DNA of 64,000 nt from the NCBI RefSeq assembly GCF_014108865.1, contig NZ_CP053928.1, forward strand, positions 3,348,001 to 3,412,000, read 5' to 3'. Below the pieces are notes generated by a model. That model did not search any database and was not told where the DNA came from. It was given only the letters and a program-made list of their open reading frames with translations. This document shows, piece by piece, positions 1-12,356 of the stretch (position 1 is the stretch's first letter; every line of letters starts with the position of its first letter). This DNA comes from Nocardioides sp. WS12 (lineage in GTDB: Bacteria; Actinomycetota; Actinomycetes; Propionibacteriales; Nocardioidaceae). Position numbers and translations under genes: made by a program.

Positions 1-317
1 GCCCCCTGCAGATCGATCTCCAGCATCGCCGGCCTATTGGCGGCCAGGGCCTCCTCGACGGGGCCGCGCGGCGTGCCGTAGCGGTTGACCCCGTGGACGA
101 CGGCCCACTCCAGCATCTGGCCGTCGGCAATCATCGCGTCGAAGGTCGCGTCGTCCACGAAGTGGTAGTGGACGCCGTCGATCTCGCCCGGGCGCGGGGT
201 GCGCGTCGTCGCCGAAACGGAGAGGAAGACTTCGGGGTGCTGGTCGCGCATGGCGGCCGCAACCGTGCCCTTGCCGACCGCAGTGGGTCCGGCAAGGACG
301 AAGAGACGACTACTCAC
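1..317 (-). CDS. gmk: Guanylate kinase, C-terminal part missing at window edge
   Basis: Guanylate kinase phosphorylates GMP to GDP with ATP. About 105 N-terminal residues are visible. The P-loop GPTAVGKGT lies at residues 10-18, followed by [19 protein letters not shown], the GMP-binding lobe typical of the family. The GTG start at 317 overlaps the end of mihF by 8 bases, and no upstream start is possible without running further into mihF, so the genes are translationally coupled. The mihF-gmk order is conserved in Actinomycetota. The rest of the gene lies beyond the left edge. Confidence 0.95.
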   Translation of the reverse strand, partial: MSSRLFVLAGPTAVGKGTVAAAMRDQHPEVFLSVSATTRTPRPGEIDGVHYHFVDDATFDAMIADGQMLEWAVVHGVNRYGTPRGPVEEALAANRPAMLEIDLQG

Positions 318-639
318 CGGGCGCGAACTCGCGCTCCAGAGCGGCGATCTGCTTCGTACCAAGCCCGCGAACACGACGGGACTCGGCAATGCCGAGGCGC
401 TCCATCACCTGCCGCGCGCGCACCTTGCCGAGTCCGGGGACGGCCTGCAGCAGGTCGAGGACCTTCATCTTGCCGACGACGTCGTTGACCTGACCCTGGG
501 CCAGGACCTCGCTGATCGAACCGCCCGAGTTCTTCAGCCGGTTCTTCACCTCGGCCCGTTCACGCCGTGCGGCCGCCGCCTTCGCGAGGGCAGCCTGGCG
601 CTGTTCGGGTGTCAAGGGGGGCAGGGCCACGAAAGGCAT
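310..639 (-). CDS. mihF: Integration host factor, actinobacterial type (mIHF)
   Basis: A 109-residue basic DNA-binding protein of the actinobacterial mIHF family, unrelated to E. coli IHF. It is a nucleoid protein that bends DNA and was first described for mycobacteriophage L5 integration. Visible features are an N-terminal Arg/Ala-rich helix (residues 12-35) and the helix-two-turn-helix segment [18 protein letters not shown] followed by RRVRGLG. The length is normal for the short form. GAAGG lies directly before the ATG. The gene is followed at once by gmk, as in other actinobacteria. Confidence 0.95.
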   Translation of the reverse strand: MPFVALPPLTPEQRQAALAKAAAARRERAEVKNRLKNSGGSISEVLAQGQVNDVVGKMKVLDLLQAVPGLGKVRARQVMERLGIAESRRVRGLGTKQIAALEREFAPGE

Positions 640-689
640 CCTTCGGTCTTCAACAGGGCGGTCATCGGGCGGATGGGGCCGCCGCGGTC

Positions 690-719
690 AATCTAGCCAT
701 TCACGTTCGGCCGGGGCAA
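690..719 (-). promoter_or_regulatory. Putative promoter of mihF-gmk
   Basis: Reading the minus strand there is TTGCCC (714-719), 18 bases, then TAGATT (690-695), about 50 bases before the mihF ATG. This fits an actinobacterial housekeeping promoter. The spacing is acceptable but the -35 match is partial, so this is an inference. Confidence 0.4.
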
Positions 720-776
720 TGCGGCGCCGCGGTACGGATGCTCACACGCCAGTCAGAGCCACAACTACGGCGACAA

Positions 777-1244
777 CTACAGCGACAAGGGCGTCTTGCA
801 GACATCGCGTGCCTGCTGGCTGACACCGGCGAACGCCAGTTTCGTCTCCTGCGACCCGAGCCGGACCGCAGCAGCCTCGATCGCATCGCGATCGGCCTCG
901 GGCAGGTCCTTCGGGGGCTTCTCGGGGTCGTAGGTCGCCGGATCCACGTCCGCGTCGGCGAACGCATCGCGGACCTCGGTCACCCGGTCGATCACGATCG
1001 TCCACTCGTCGCGAAGATCTTCGGGCGCCTTCTCGGCCAGCAACTCGAAGGTCGGCAGCGCGCGGATCAGCCCGAGCCGCTGCCCCGCCGCCAGGGCCGC
1101 GCCGAGCTCGCCCCGGCGTGCCTCGACCTCGGCGCAGTACGTCGCGAACGGGTCGTCGTCGTCCGTGGACTGCAGCAGCAGGGCTCCGGCACCCGCCGCC
1201 ATGGCCACGATGACCAAGAGCGCCACGACACGTTGCAGGTTCAC
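777..1244 (-). CDS. Small exported or membrane-anchored protein of unknown function
   Basis: A 155-residue protein I do not recognise as a characterised family. Residues 5-25 (VVALLVIVAMAAGAGALLL) form one hydrophobic segment that could be a signal anchor. The rest is an acidic, alpha-helical exported domain with two cysteines (in TYCAEVEAR and DVCKTPLSL) that could pair. It starts with a GTG that overlaps the pyrF stop by four bases (GTGA), so it is coupled to pyrF translation. Position and coupling say nothing definite about function. Pyrimidine metabolism is unlikely, given the export signal. Confidence 0.75.
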   Translation of the reverse strand: MNLQRVVALLVIVAMAAGAGALLLQSTDDDDPFATYCAEVEARRGELGAALAAGQRLGLIRALPTFELLAEKAPEDLRDEWTIVIDRVTEVRDAFADADVDPATYDPEKPPKDLPEADRDAIEAAAVRLGSQETKLAFAGVSQQARDVCKTPLSL

Positions 1245-2071
1245 CCGAGCAGGCCCCGCAACTCGTCATTGCCCCGCTGTACGGCGTCACGCATCGCGAT
1301 CGGGTCAGGGCCCAGGCGCAGGACGCCTCGCGAGGAGGACGCCAGCACGTGGGCGGCACTCGCCCCGAAGATCCGCAGGATGTCGGCGCTGGTGCCCCCC
1401 TGCTCACCGTACCCGGGAGCGAGAATGGGGCCGTTCAGCGCGAAGTCGAGACCGGAGCCGTCGATCGTCGCGCCGACAACCGCGCCGAAGGAGCCGAGCG
1501 GTGCCGCGCCGGCGTTCAGTTCGCGCAGGTGGTCGAGCATCGCTGCGGCGACCGTGCGGCCGCCGAACTCCTCACTCGTCACGGCTTCCTGGATCTCGGG
1601 ACCCTCCTTGTTGGAGGTGGCCGCGAGGACGAACAGGCCGGCGTCGAAGCGTCGCGCGGTGTCGACGAAGGGCACCAGCGAGCCGAACCCGAGGTACGGG
1701 CTGATCGTGATCGCGTCGCTCGCGAGGGGCGAGGACGGGTCGAGGTACGCGTCGGCGTACGCCTGGGAGGTCGAACCGATGTCGCCGCGCTTCACGTCGA
1801 GCAGGACCAGCGCGCCGGCGGCCCGGGAGTCGGCGATGACACGCTCGAGGACGGCGACACCCTTGCTGCCGAAGCGCTCATAGAAGGCCGATTGCGGCTT
1901 CACCACGCTGCAGTACGGCGCCACTGCCTCCACGGCACCGAGGGCGAACCGCTCGAGCCCGGAGATGTCGTCGTCGTAGCCCCACTCGTGCAGGAGCGCG
2001 CTGTGCGGGTCGATGCCGACACAGAACTGGCCGCGCTCGGCGATGGCGTGGGAAAGGCGGGGACCGAACAT
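1241..2071 (-). CDS. pyrF: Orotidine 5'-phosphate decarboxylase
   Basis: Last step of UMP synthesis: decarboxylates OMP to UMP. The 276 residues fit the longer mycobacterial-type (group 2) PyrF. The catalytic motif LDVKRGDIGST carries D92, K94 and D97, and the substrate-binding start FCVGIDPHS is at residues 17-24. An upstream extension is possible in frame, but I choose ATG 2071 because homologues begin close to this FGPRLSHAI sequence and a TANNNT box lies 7 bases before it. It is separated from the main pyr operon by the plus-strand M48 gene and pyrD. Confidence 0.95.
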   Translation of the reverse strand: MFGPRLSHAIAERGQFCVGIDPHSALLHEWGYDDDISGLERFALGAVEAVAPYCSVVKPQSAFYERFGSKGVAVLERVIADSRAAGALVLLDVKRGDIGSTSQAYADAYLDPSSPLASDAITISPYLGFGSLVPFVDTARRFDAGLFVLAATSNKEGPEIQEAVTSEEFGGRTVAAAMLDHLRELNAGAAPLGSFGAVVGATIDGSGLDFALNGPILAPGYGEQGGTSADILRIFGASAAHVLASSSRGVLRLGPDPIAMRDAVQRGNDELRGLLG

Positions 2072-2078
2072 GGGCACA

Positions 2079-2084
2079 ACCGTA
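2079..2084 (-). promoter_or_regulatory. Putative leaderless promoter (-10) of pyrF
   Basis: The minus strand has TACGGT, then 7 bases, then the pyrF ATG. This spacing would put the transcript start at or next to the A of the ATG. No Shine-Dalgarno sequence is present in the gap. Confidence 0.4.
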
Positions 2085-2130
2085 GTTGAGGCAGGCGCCC
2101 GTTTCGGGAGCAGGTCGCCGCTCGCACGCC

Positions 2131-2136
2131 TATCAT
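2131..2136 (+). promoter_or_regulatory. Putative leaderless promoter (-10) of the M48 peptidase gene
   Basis: TATCAT is followed by 6 bases and then GTG at 2143. No ribosome binding site precedes the GTG. This spacing fits leaderless transcription and decides the start I use for the M48 gene. Confidence 0.5.
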
Positions 2137-2142
2137 CCGGTG

Positions 2143-3270
2143 GTGCAGACGGCATCAACATTCCCCCAGCGGCTCGACGCCCGAGTGGCCGAGGCTCTCG
2201 ACAGGCGTCTCGTCGATCGCTTGAGCACTGGCCGGAGCCCTGGTTTCGCCCGCGCACTGGCCTTTGCCCTGGTCACCCCGGTTCACCTCGTCAGCATCGC
2301 GCTGGCCGTCGGCGGCATCTTCCTCCTGGTTCGCGGTGACGGCTGGTGGCAGTGGCTGATGGCCGCCGTCATCCTGGGGGTCGCGTGGCTGACCCGACCT
2401 CACATCCTTTTTGGGGCGGACCCGGACAGCGTCCTGGTCGACCCGGAGCGCGCCGCCGGGATCACGTCTCTGGTCGCCCAGGTGGCACAGCTTCTGGACA
2501 CGCGGCCACCCACCGAGATCCGGATCGACAGCGACTTCAACGCCTATGTGGCTCCCCGTGGGCTCCGGGGGAGGCAGCTCGTGCTCGGCGCTCCTCTGTG
2601 GGTGGCCCTCGGCCCCCAGGAACGGGTGGCACTCCTGGGCCACGAAATCGGGCACCTGGTGCACGGTGACCTCCTGAGCTCGCGGTACGTCGCCACTGCT
2701 CGCCGGACCCTTCTCCGATGGGTCGATCTGCTGGACCCCGACGGCACCGAGGTCTTCGAGAACGACACCCCGATCCTCGTTCGTTCGCTCATGGCTCCTC
2801 CACGCTGGGTGGTCCTCGGCTACCTGCGGCTCCTCGGGTCCGTGAACTCCACCGCGTCCCGCCGTCAGGAGCTCTACGCGGACCTCGCCGCGGCGATGGC
2901 TGCAGGCACCGCCGCCGCGATCGCAGACCACGAGATCAGTCTTCTGGCCGAGGGCATCGAGGTCGTTGCGAACCGCGCCGCCGTCGATTCGAACCGACCG
3001 CACCTGGGCGAGGCGATCATCGCCCGGGTCGCCGAGTACGACGCGAGCCAACGCGCGGCCGCCCGTCGTGCGGCAGCCGACGACCGACGCAGCGTCGACG
3101 ACTCGCACCCCCCGACTGTCGATCGACTGCGTCTGATCGAATCGGTCGACCGTTTCACGGCAAGCATCGTGCTCGAGGCCGCGCAGAGCCGCCGTATCGA
3201 CCAGGAACTTGCGCCGGCACTGGACCGGGCCTTCAAACGGCTCGGTGACTCCTACCGTCACGTCTACTGA
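2143..3270 (+). CDS. M48-family zinc metallopeptidase, membrane-anchored
   Basis: A 375-residue membrane protease related to HtpX/Ste24 peptidases. Two hydrophobic segments lie at about residues 38-63 and 69-84. The zinc motif HEIGH is at 167-171, and QELYADLAAAMAAG is the likely third-ligand glutamate helix. The C-terminal third is charged and helical. An ORF continues upstream to 2086, but GTG 2143 is preferred because TATCAT lies 6 bases upstream. It reads opposite to its neighbours, converges with pyrD (7-base gap) and is probably unrelated to pyrimidine synthesis. The substrate is unknown; membrane protein quality control is the usual family role. Confidence 0.85.
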   Translation: MQTASTFPQRLDARVAEALDRRLVDRLSTGRSPGFARALAFALVTPVHLVSIALAVGGIFLLVRGDGWWQWLMAAVILGVAWLTRPHILFGADPDSVLVDPERAAGITSLVAQVAQLLDTRPPTEIRIDSDFNAYVAPRGLRGRQLVLGAPLWVALGPQERVALLGHEIGHLVHGDLLSSRYVATARRTLLRWVDLLDPDGTEVFENDTPILVRSLMAPPRWVVLGYLRLLGSVNSTASRRQELYADLAAAMAAGTAAAIADHEISLLAEGIEVVANRAAVDSNRPHLGEAIIARVAEYDASQRAAARRAAADDRRSVDDSHPPTVDRLRLIESVDRFTASIVLEAAQSRRIDQELAPALDRAFKRLGDSYRHVY

Positions 3271-3277
3271 CCGAGGC

Positions 3278-4364
3278 TCAGTCCGACAGGCCCTTCAGGA
3301 TTCGGCGCGGCCACATCGGGCCACCGTAGATGAGGCCGCTGTAGACCTGGACCAGGTCAGCACCAGCAGCAATCCGCTCGCGAGCGTCCGCGGGCGTGCT
3401 GATCCCGCCGACGCCGATGAGCGTGAAGTTCGGGCCGACGCGGCCACGCAGCAGGCGCACGACCTCGGTCGAACGCTCGCGCAGCGGAGCACCGGACAGT
3501 CCGCCGGCACCGGCGGCCTCGATGGTCTCCACCGGCGTGGACAGGCCGTCGCGGGCGATCGTCGTGTTGGTTGCGATGATTCCGTGCAGACCGAGGGCCA
3601 GCGCCATGTCCGCGACGGCGAGCACGTCCTCGTCGGACAGGTCCGGGGCGATCTTCACGAGCAGTGGCACCCGGTCGCGGCTGACCGCATCGGTCGCCTC
3701 GTCCGCGGTACGGCGCACGTGGGCCAGCAACGGGGCGAGCTTCTCGACCGCCTGCAGGTTGCGAAGGCCCGGGGTGTTCGGGGAACTGACGTTCACGACG
3801 AGGTAGTCGGCGTACGGCGACAACAGCCGGGTCGAGGTCTCGTAGTCCGCCTCGACAGCGGCCTGGTCGTCGTCCGGGACGACCTTCGACTTGCCGATGT
3901 TCACACCCAGGACGAGGCCGCGCTTCGTGCGACGGTGACCGGGCTTGCCCAGGCCGCCCTTGGCGAGCCGGGCCGCGACGGTGCCGGCACCGTCGTTGTT
4001 GAAGCCCATCCGGTTGATGATCGCGCGGTCCTGCGGCAGCCGGAACAGCCGCGGCTGCGGGTTGCCCGGCTGTGCGATCGCCGTGATCGTGCCGATCTCA
4101 ACGTGCCCGAATCCGAACGCGGCGAGCTGATCGAAGACCTCACCGGTCTTGTCGAAGCCGGCAGCCATGCCGAGCCGGTTGGGGAAGGTGAGCCCCATCG
4201 CCTCGACGGGAGCCTGGCCCGGGATCGGTGCCCGGCCCAGGACGACTCCCCCGGCCTTCAGCGCATCGAAGGTCAGGTGGTGCGCCTTCTCGGCGTCCAT
4301 CTTGACCAGGCAGTTCTCGAAGACCCGGTCGTAGACGGATTTCGAGGCTCGCTTCGCTCGCACC

Positions 4365-4372
<8 letters not shown>
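3278..4372 (-). CDS. pyrD: Dihydroorotate dehydrogenase (quinone), class 2
   Basis: FMN enzyme that oxidises dihydroorotate to orotate and passes electrons to menaquinone at the membrane. Class 2 marks are the N-terminal helical extension, [14 protein letters not shown] with the catalytic serine, [20 protein letters not shown], and the FMN phosphate site [11 protein letters not shown]. Length (364) is normal. The GTG start overlaps the carB stop. The first dozen codons ([12 protein letters not shown]) are read from a dispersed repeat and are not conserved sequence, so a start slightly downstream cannot be excluded. Confidence 0.95.

Positions 4373-4373
<1 letters not shown>
4339..4373. repeat. 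Long-form dispersed repeat at the carB/pyrD junction
   Basis: The plus strand reads TTTCGAGGCTCGCTTCGCTC followed by GCACCTCAATCA. This is the same long form as in rarA (28105-28138), with ends related to the short repeat. It supplies the carB stop codon, the pyrD start codon and the first pyrD codons. Confidence 0.75.
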
Positions 4374-7690
<3,317 letters not shown>

Positions 7691-7691
<1 letters not shown>

Positions 7692-8830
7692 CAGGCGTTG
7701 CCCTCCAGCAGCTGTACGAATCGGTCGAAGAGGTACGCCGCGTCGTGCGGACCGGCGGCGGCCTCGGGGTGGTACTGGACGGAGAACGCCTTGAGCTTGC
7801 CTGTTTCGGTGGTTGAGCCTGTCGAAACCCGGAGCTCGAGGCCCTCGACGACGTCGTCGTTGAGGCAGACGTGGCTCACCGTCGCGGAGCCGTACGGCGT
7901 CTCCGTGGCGGTGTCGCGCGGGGCGTCCACGGCGAAGCCGTGGTTGTGCGCGGTGACCTCCACCTTGCGGGTCGTCAGGTCCATCACCGGCTGGTTGATG
8001 CCGCGGTGGCCGTACTTCAGCTTGTAGGTGTCGAAGCCGAGCGCGCGACCGAACAGCTGGTTGCCGAAGCAGATCCCGAAGTACGGCAGGTCGCGACCCA
8101 GCGCCTCCTTGAGCAGCTCGACCTGACCGGTCGTGGCGGCCGGGTCGCCCGGGCCGTTGGAGTAGAAGAGCCCGTCGGGGTTGACGGCCAGAACGTCTTC
8201 CAGCGTGGAGGTCGACGGCAGCACGTGCACCTCGATGCCGCGCTCGCTCATCCGCTGGGGGGTCATGTCCTTGATGCCGAGGTCGAGAGCCGCCACGGTG
8301 AACCGCTTCTCGCCGACCGCGGGGACGACGTAGGCCTCGCTGGTGGAGACGGCCTCGGACAGGTTGGAGCCGCCCATCTCGGCGGACGCCTTGACCTTCT
8401 CCAGCAGCACGGCCGGGTCGGTCTCCGTCGTGGAGATGCCGACGCGCATGGCGCCCCGCTCACGCAGGTGGCGGGTCAGCGCCCGGGTGTCGATGCCCGA
8501 GATGCCGACGACTCCCTGCGCGCGCAGGTCGTCGTCGAGCGAGCGCTGCGAGCGGAAGTTGCTGGGCACGCGGGCGGGGTCGCGGACGACGTACCCGGCC
8601 ACCCAGATCCGCTTCGACTCCGGGTCCTCGTCGTTCATGCCCGTGTTGCCGATGTGCGGGGCCGTCATCACGACGACCTGGCGGTGGTACGACGGGTCGG
8701 TCAGCGTCTCCTGGTAGCCGGTCATGCCGGTGTTGAAGACCGCTTCGCCGAAGGTTTCGCCTTCGGCGCCGTACGCCTCCCCATGGAAGGTGCGGCCGTC
8801 CTCGAGGACGAGCAGGGCGGGGGTGGTCAC
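7691..8830 (-). CDS. carA: Carbamoyl-phosphate synthase small (glutaminase) subunit
   Basis: Hydrolyses glutamine and channels ammonia to CarB. It is a class I amidotransferase of 379 residues with the catalytic triad C254 (in [10 protein letters not shown]), H354 and E356 (in [10 protein letters not shown]). The GTG start overlaps the pyrC stop (GTGA). Residues 335-340, VSTGST, come from an in-frame dispersed repeat placed only about a dozen residues before the catalytic HPE motif, in a loop where related proteins are shorter. Confidence 0.97.
7811..7829. repeat. Short dispersed repeat inside carA (encodes VSTGST)
   Basis: GGTTTCGACAGGCTCAACC on the minus strand, identical to the copy in pyrC. 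It is in frame and is read as V-S-T-G-S-T at CarA residues 335-340. Confidence 0.85.
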
Positions 8831-10136
8831 AGGAGTGCTCCTTCCGGCGTGGCTCCGTATGTCACCGTGCCACGCAGGAGCGTGGCGACAACGGAGCCCG
8901 TCAGCTTGCGGTCGTGCCAGGGGTTGTTGCGGCTCAGCGAGACGCTGGCGTCGCGGTCGACGACGACCTGCGCTGCCGGGTCGATCAGGGTCAGGTTGGC
9001 CGGTTCGCCGACGGCAACCGGGCGGCCGTGGCCGTCCAGTCCGGCGATCCGGGCCGGGTTGGTGCTCATCACACGGGCGACGCCCGCCCAGTCGAGCAGG
9101 CCGCCCTCGACCATGACGGTGCTGACGACCGACAGGGCGGTCTCCAGACCGAGCATGCCGAACGCCGCGTCAACGAAGGCGTGCTCCTTGTCGTGGCGCG
9201 CGTGCGGAGCGTGGTCGGTCGCAACGGCGTCGATCGTGCCGTCGGCCAGCGCTGCGCGGAGTGCCTCAACGTCCTCGTTGGGTCGCAGCGGCGGGTTGAC
9301 CTTGAACGTCGGGTCGTAGGTGCCGAGCAGGTCAGTCGTCAGCAGCAGGTGGTGCGGGGTGACCTCCGCGGTGACGTCGATGCCCTGAGCCTTCGCCCAG
9401 CGGATCACCTCGACGCTGCCGGCCGTCGAGACGTGCGCGACGTGGACCCGGCTGCCGGTGTGGCGAGCCAGCATCACGTCGCGCGCGACGATGATCTCCT
9501 CGGCGACGCCGGGCCAGCCGGGAAGGCCGAGCCGACCGGACAGTTCGCCCTCGTGGCAGCACGCGGTGGAGCCGGCGAGGGACGGGTCCTGGCTGTGCTG
9601 GCTGATCACGCCACCGAACGCCTTGACGTACTCCAGCGCGCGGCGCATCACCCGCGGGTCGGCCACGCACTTGCCGTCGTCGGAGAACACCCGGACCTTC
9701 GCGCGCGAGCGCGCCATCAGGCCGAGCTCGGCGAGCTCTTCGCCACCGAGCGCCTTGGTCACCGCGCCGACCGGCTGGACGTCCACCAGGCCGGCGGTCC
9801 TGCCGAGGTCGAACACCCGCTCAGCCGCTTCGGCGGTGTCGGTGACGGGGTTCGTGTTGGCCATGGCGAGCACTGCGGTGAAGCCACCGACGGCCGCCGC
9901 ACGGGAACCGGTCAGGACGGTTTCCGCGTCCTCGCGGCCGGGCTCGCGCAGGTGGGTGTGGAGGTCGACGAAGCCGGGCAGCAGGACCAGGCCCGCGGCG
10001 TCAATCACCGTCGTCGTTGCGCCAGCCAGGTTGGTTGAGCCTGTCGAAACCCCGAGCTCCTGGATGACGCCGTCCGCGACGAGGACATCGGTCGTCGTAC
10101 CGTCGGCAAGGGCAGCGCCCTTGATCAGGATCGAGC

Positions 10137-10140
<4 letters not shown>
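8827..10140 (-). CDS. pyrC: Dihydroorotase
   Basis: Zinc amidohydrolase that cyclises carbamoyl aspartate to dihydroorotate. The 437-residue length fits class I dihydroorotase. Metal ligands are H61 and H63 in [11 protein letters not shown], and the late ATDHAPH motif carries the catalytic aspartate. Residues 31-36 are VSTGST, encoded by an in-frame dispersed repeat in the N-terminal beta domain. The ATG overlaps the pyrB stop, as expected in a tight pyr operon. Confidence 0.97.
10033..10051. repeat. Short dispersed repeat inside pyrC (encodes VSTGST)
   Basis: GGTTTCGACAGGCTCAACC on the minus strand, identical to the carA copy, read as V-S-T-G-S-T at PyrC residues 31-36. Confidence 0.85.
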
Positions 10141-11092
<952 letters not shown>

Positions 11093-11096
<4 letters not shown>

Positions 11097-11689
11097 GCCT
11101 CACCTCCATCAATCGGGCCGGTGCTGTCGACGATCCGGACCTCGTCCTCACCGTCGGTCTCTACCAGGCGCAGGCTGACTCGTTCGCTGCGTGCGGTGGG
11201 GAGGTTCTTGCCGACGTGGTCGGCGCGGATCGGGAGCTCGCGGTGGCCGCGGTCGACCAGTACCGCCAGTCGTACGACGGCAGGTCGACCAAGATCGGAG
11301 AGGGCATCGAGCGCGGCGCGGATCGTCCGGCCGCTGTAGAGCACGTCGTCGACCAGCACGACGGTCTTGCCGTCGATGCCACCGGCAGGCACCTGGGTGC
11401 GGCTCGCCACCCGCGTGGGATGGCTGCGCAGGTCGTCGCGGTACATCGTGACGTCGAGGGACCCGGTCGCGACCGTCGTACCTTCGACCTTGGCGATGCT
11501 CGCCGCGATGCGCTCGGCCAGCGGGACCCCGCGGGTCTGCAGTCCGAGAAGCAAAAGATCCTCGGCGCCCTTGTTGCGCTCGAGGATCTCGTGGGAAATG
11601 CGGGTCACGGCCCGGTTGATGTCGCTGGCGTCGAGAACGACGCGGCCTTCGGCCCCGTGGTGGGACCCGGATGTGGCGTGCGCAGGCAA
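11093..11689 (-). CDS. pyrR: Pyrimidine operon regulator / uracil phosphoribosyltransferase
   Basis: PyrR binds UMP and an RNA hairpin in the pyr leader and lowers operon expression when pyrimidines are plentiful. It also has weak uracil phosphoribosyltransferase activity. The PRPP loop [12 protein letters not shown] is at residues 111-122, and the basic face [15 protein letters not shown] fits RNA binding. The only in-frame start before conserved sequence is TTG at 11689, with GGAAGG 11 bases upstream. First gene of pyrR-pyrB-pyrC-carA-carB-pyrD. Confidence 0.95.
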
Positions 11690-11710
11690 GGTTGGCTGAC
11701 CTTCCTTCTC

Positions 11711-11730
11711 CGCCTCACAGGACGGCTCGT
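11711..11730 (-). promoter_or_regulatory. PyrR-binding RNA element in the pyrR leader
   Basis: The minus strand reads CGAGCCGTCCTGTGAGGCGG. The core GTCCTGTGAGGC fits the PyrR-binding consensus known from Bacillus (roughly RUCCNGNGAGGY), flanked by a short CCG/CGG stem. It lies directly before the pyrR ribosome binding site, so PyrR binding would block translation rather than trigger a classical terminator. Confidence 0.7.
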
Positions 11731-11753
11731 TAAAGGATGTCGATCGGGTGCCA

Positions 11754-11759
11754 CCCTAC
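11754..11759 (-). promoter_or_regulatory. Putative -10 box of the pyr operon
   Basis: TAGGGT on the minus strand. Transcription would start near 11747 and give a leader of about 58 bases that contains the PyrR element. No convincing -35 was seen. Confidence 0.45.
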
Positions 11760-11821
11760 CGGTCGCCCGGGACTCTGGACGAACCGGGATCGGTGTGCCG
11801 CACGACACCGGTCGACAGAAA

Positions 11822-11837
11822 CTAGAACACGTTCTAG
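11822..11837. promoter_or_regulatory. KstR-type TetR operator
   Basis: CTAGAACACGTTCTAG is a perfect inverted repeat (CTAGAAC-AC-GTTCTAG). It contains TAGAACACGTTCTA (11823-11836), an exact match to the KstR consensus TNNAACNNGTTNNA known from mycobacterial cholesterol catabolism genes. It overlaps the likely -10 of the downstream gene, as expected for a repressor site. Confidence 0.75.
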
Positions 11838-11840
11838 GCT
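11835..11840 (+). promoter_or_regulatory. Leaderless promoter (-10) of the NTF2-like gene
   Basis: TAGGCT, 6 bases, then ATG at 11847. There is no ribosome binding site. The box overlaps the right half of the KstR-type operator. Confidence 0.55.
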
Positions 11841-11846
11841 CGGCGA

Positions 11847-12329
11847 ATGGACCTTGCCGCCGTCGAACAGATCAAGCGCCTCAAGCACCGCTACTTCCGC
11901 ACCCTCGACCTGAAGTTGTGGGACGAGTTCGGGGACTGCCTGGCCGAGGACGTCGACGCGCAGTACGGCACCCAGGCGATGGACAAGCCGCTGCATTACG
12001 ACAACCGTGCCGACGTGGTGGCCTTCATGACCGAGAACCTCGGCCCCGGGATCGTCACCGTCCACATCGCCAACCACCCCGAGATCGACGTCGACGGCGA
12101 CACCGCCACGGGGTCGTGGGCCTTCGAGGACACCGTGATCGTGCCCGACTTCAAGGTGCAGATCCGCGGCGCCGGCTACTACGTCGACACCTACCGCAAG
12201 CACGCCGACGGCGCCTGGCGGATCGCGTCGACGAAGTACGAGCGCATCTACGAGGCGATGACCTCCCTCGACGACACCCCGAGCTTCAAGCTGATCGCCA
12301 ACCGCTGGGACCCGTCGCTCAAGCACTGA
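11847..12329 (+). CDS. SnoaL/NTF2-like protein, possible steroid- or lipid-modifying enzyme
   Basis: A 160-residue single-domain protein of the SnoaL-like/NTF2-like fold: an N-terminal helix (QIKRLKHRYFRTLDLKLWDEF), then FTEDVDAQY-like sequence (CLAEDVDAQYG), HIANHPEIDVDGDTATGSW and a C-terminal beta sheet ending in WRIASTKYERIY. The fold includes ketosteroid isomerases and dehydratases. The KstR-type operator over its promoter suggests a role in steroid or cholesterol-like lipid breakdown, but no catalytic residue assignment is possible from sequence alone. It stands alone, with no other catabolic gene beside it. Confidence 0.8.
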   Translation: MDLAAVEQIKRLKHRYFRTLDLKLWDEFGDCLAEDVDAQYGTQAMDKPLHYDNRADVVAFMTENLGPGIVTVHIANHPEIDVDGDTATGSWAFEDTVIVPDFKVQIRGAGYYVDTYRKHADGAWRIASTKYERIYEAMTSLDDTPSFKLIANRWDPSLKH

Positions 12330-12356
12330 GGGTGCAGGCCGAGCCGCGGGTGCACG

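Noticed and set aside
11822..11837. The palindrome as a LexA box
   Set aside because: LexA sites need GAAC-N4-GTTC. Here the halves are two bases apart, which fits KstR, not LexA.
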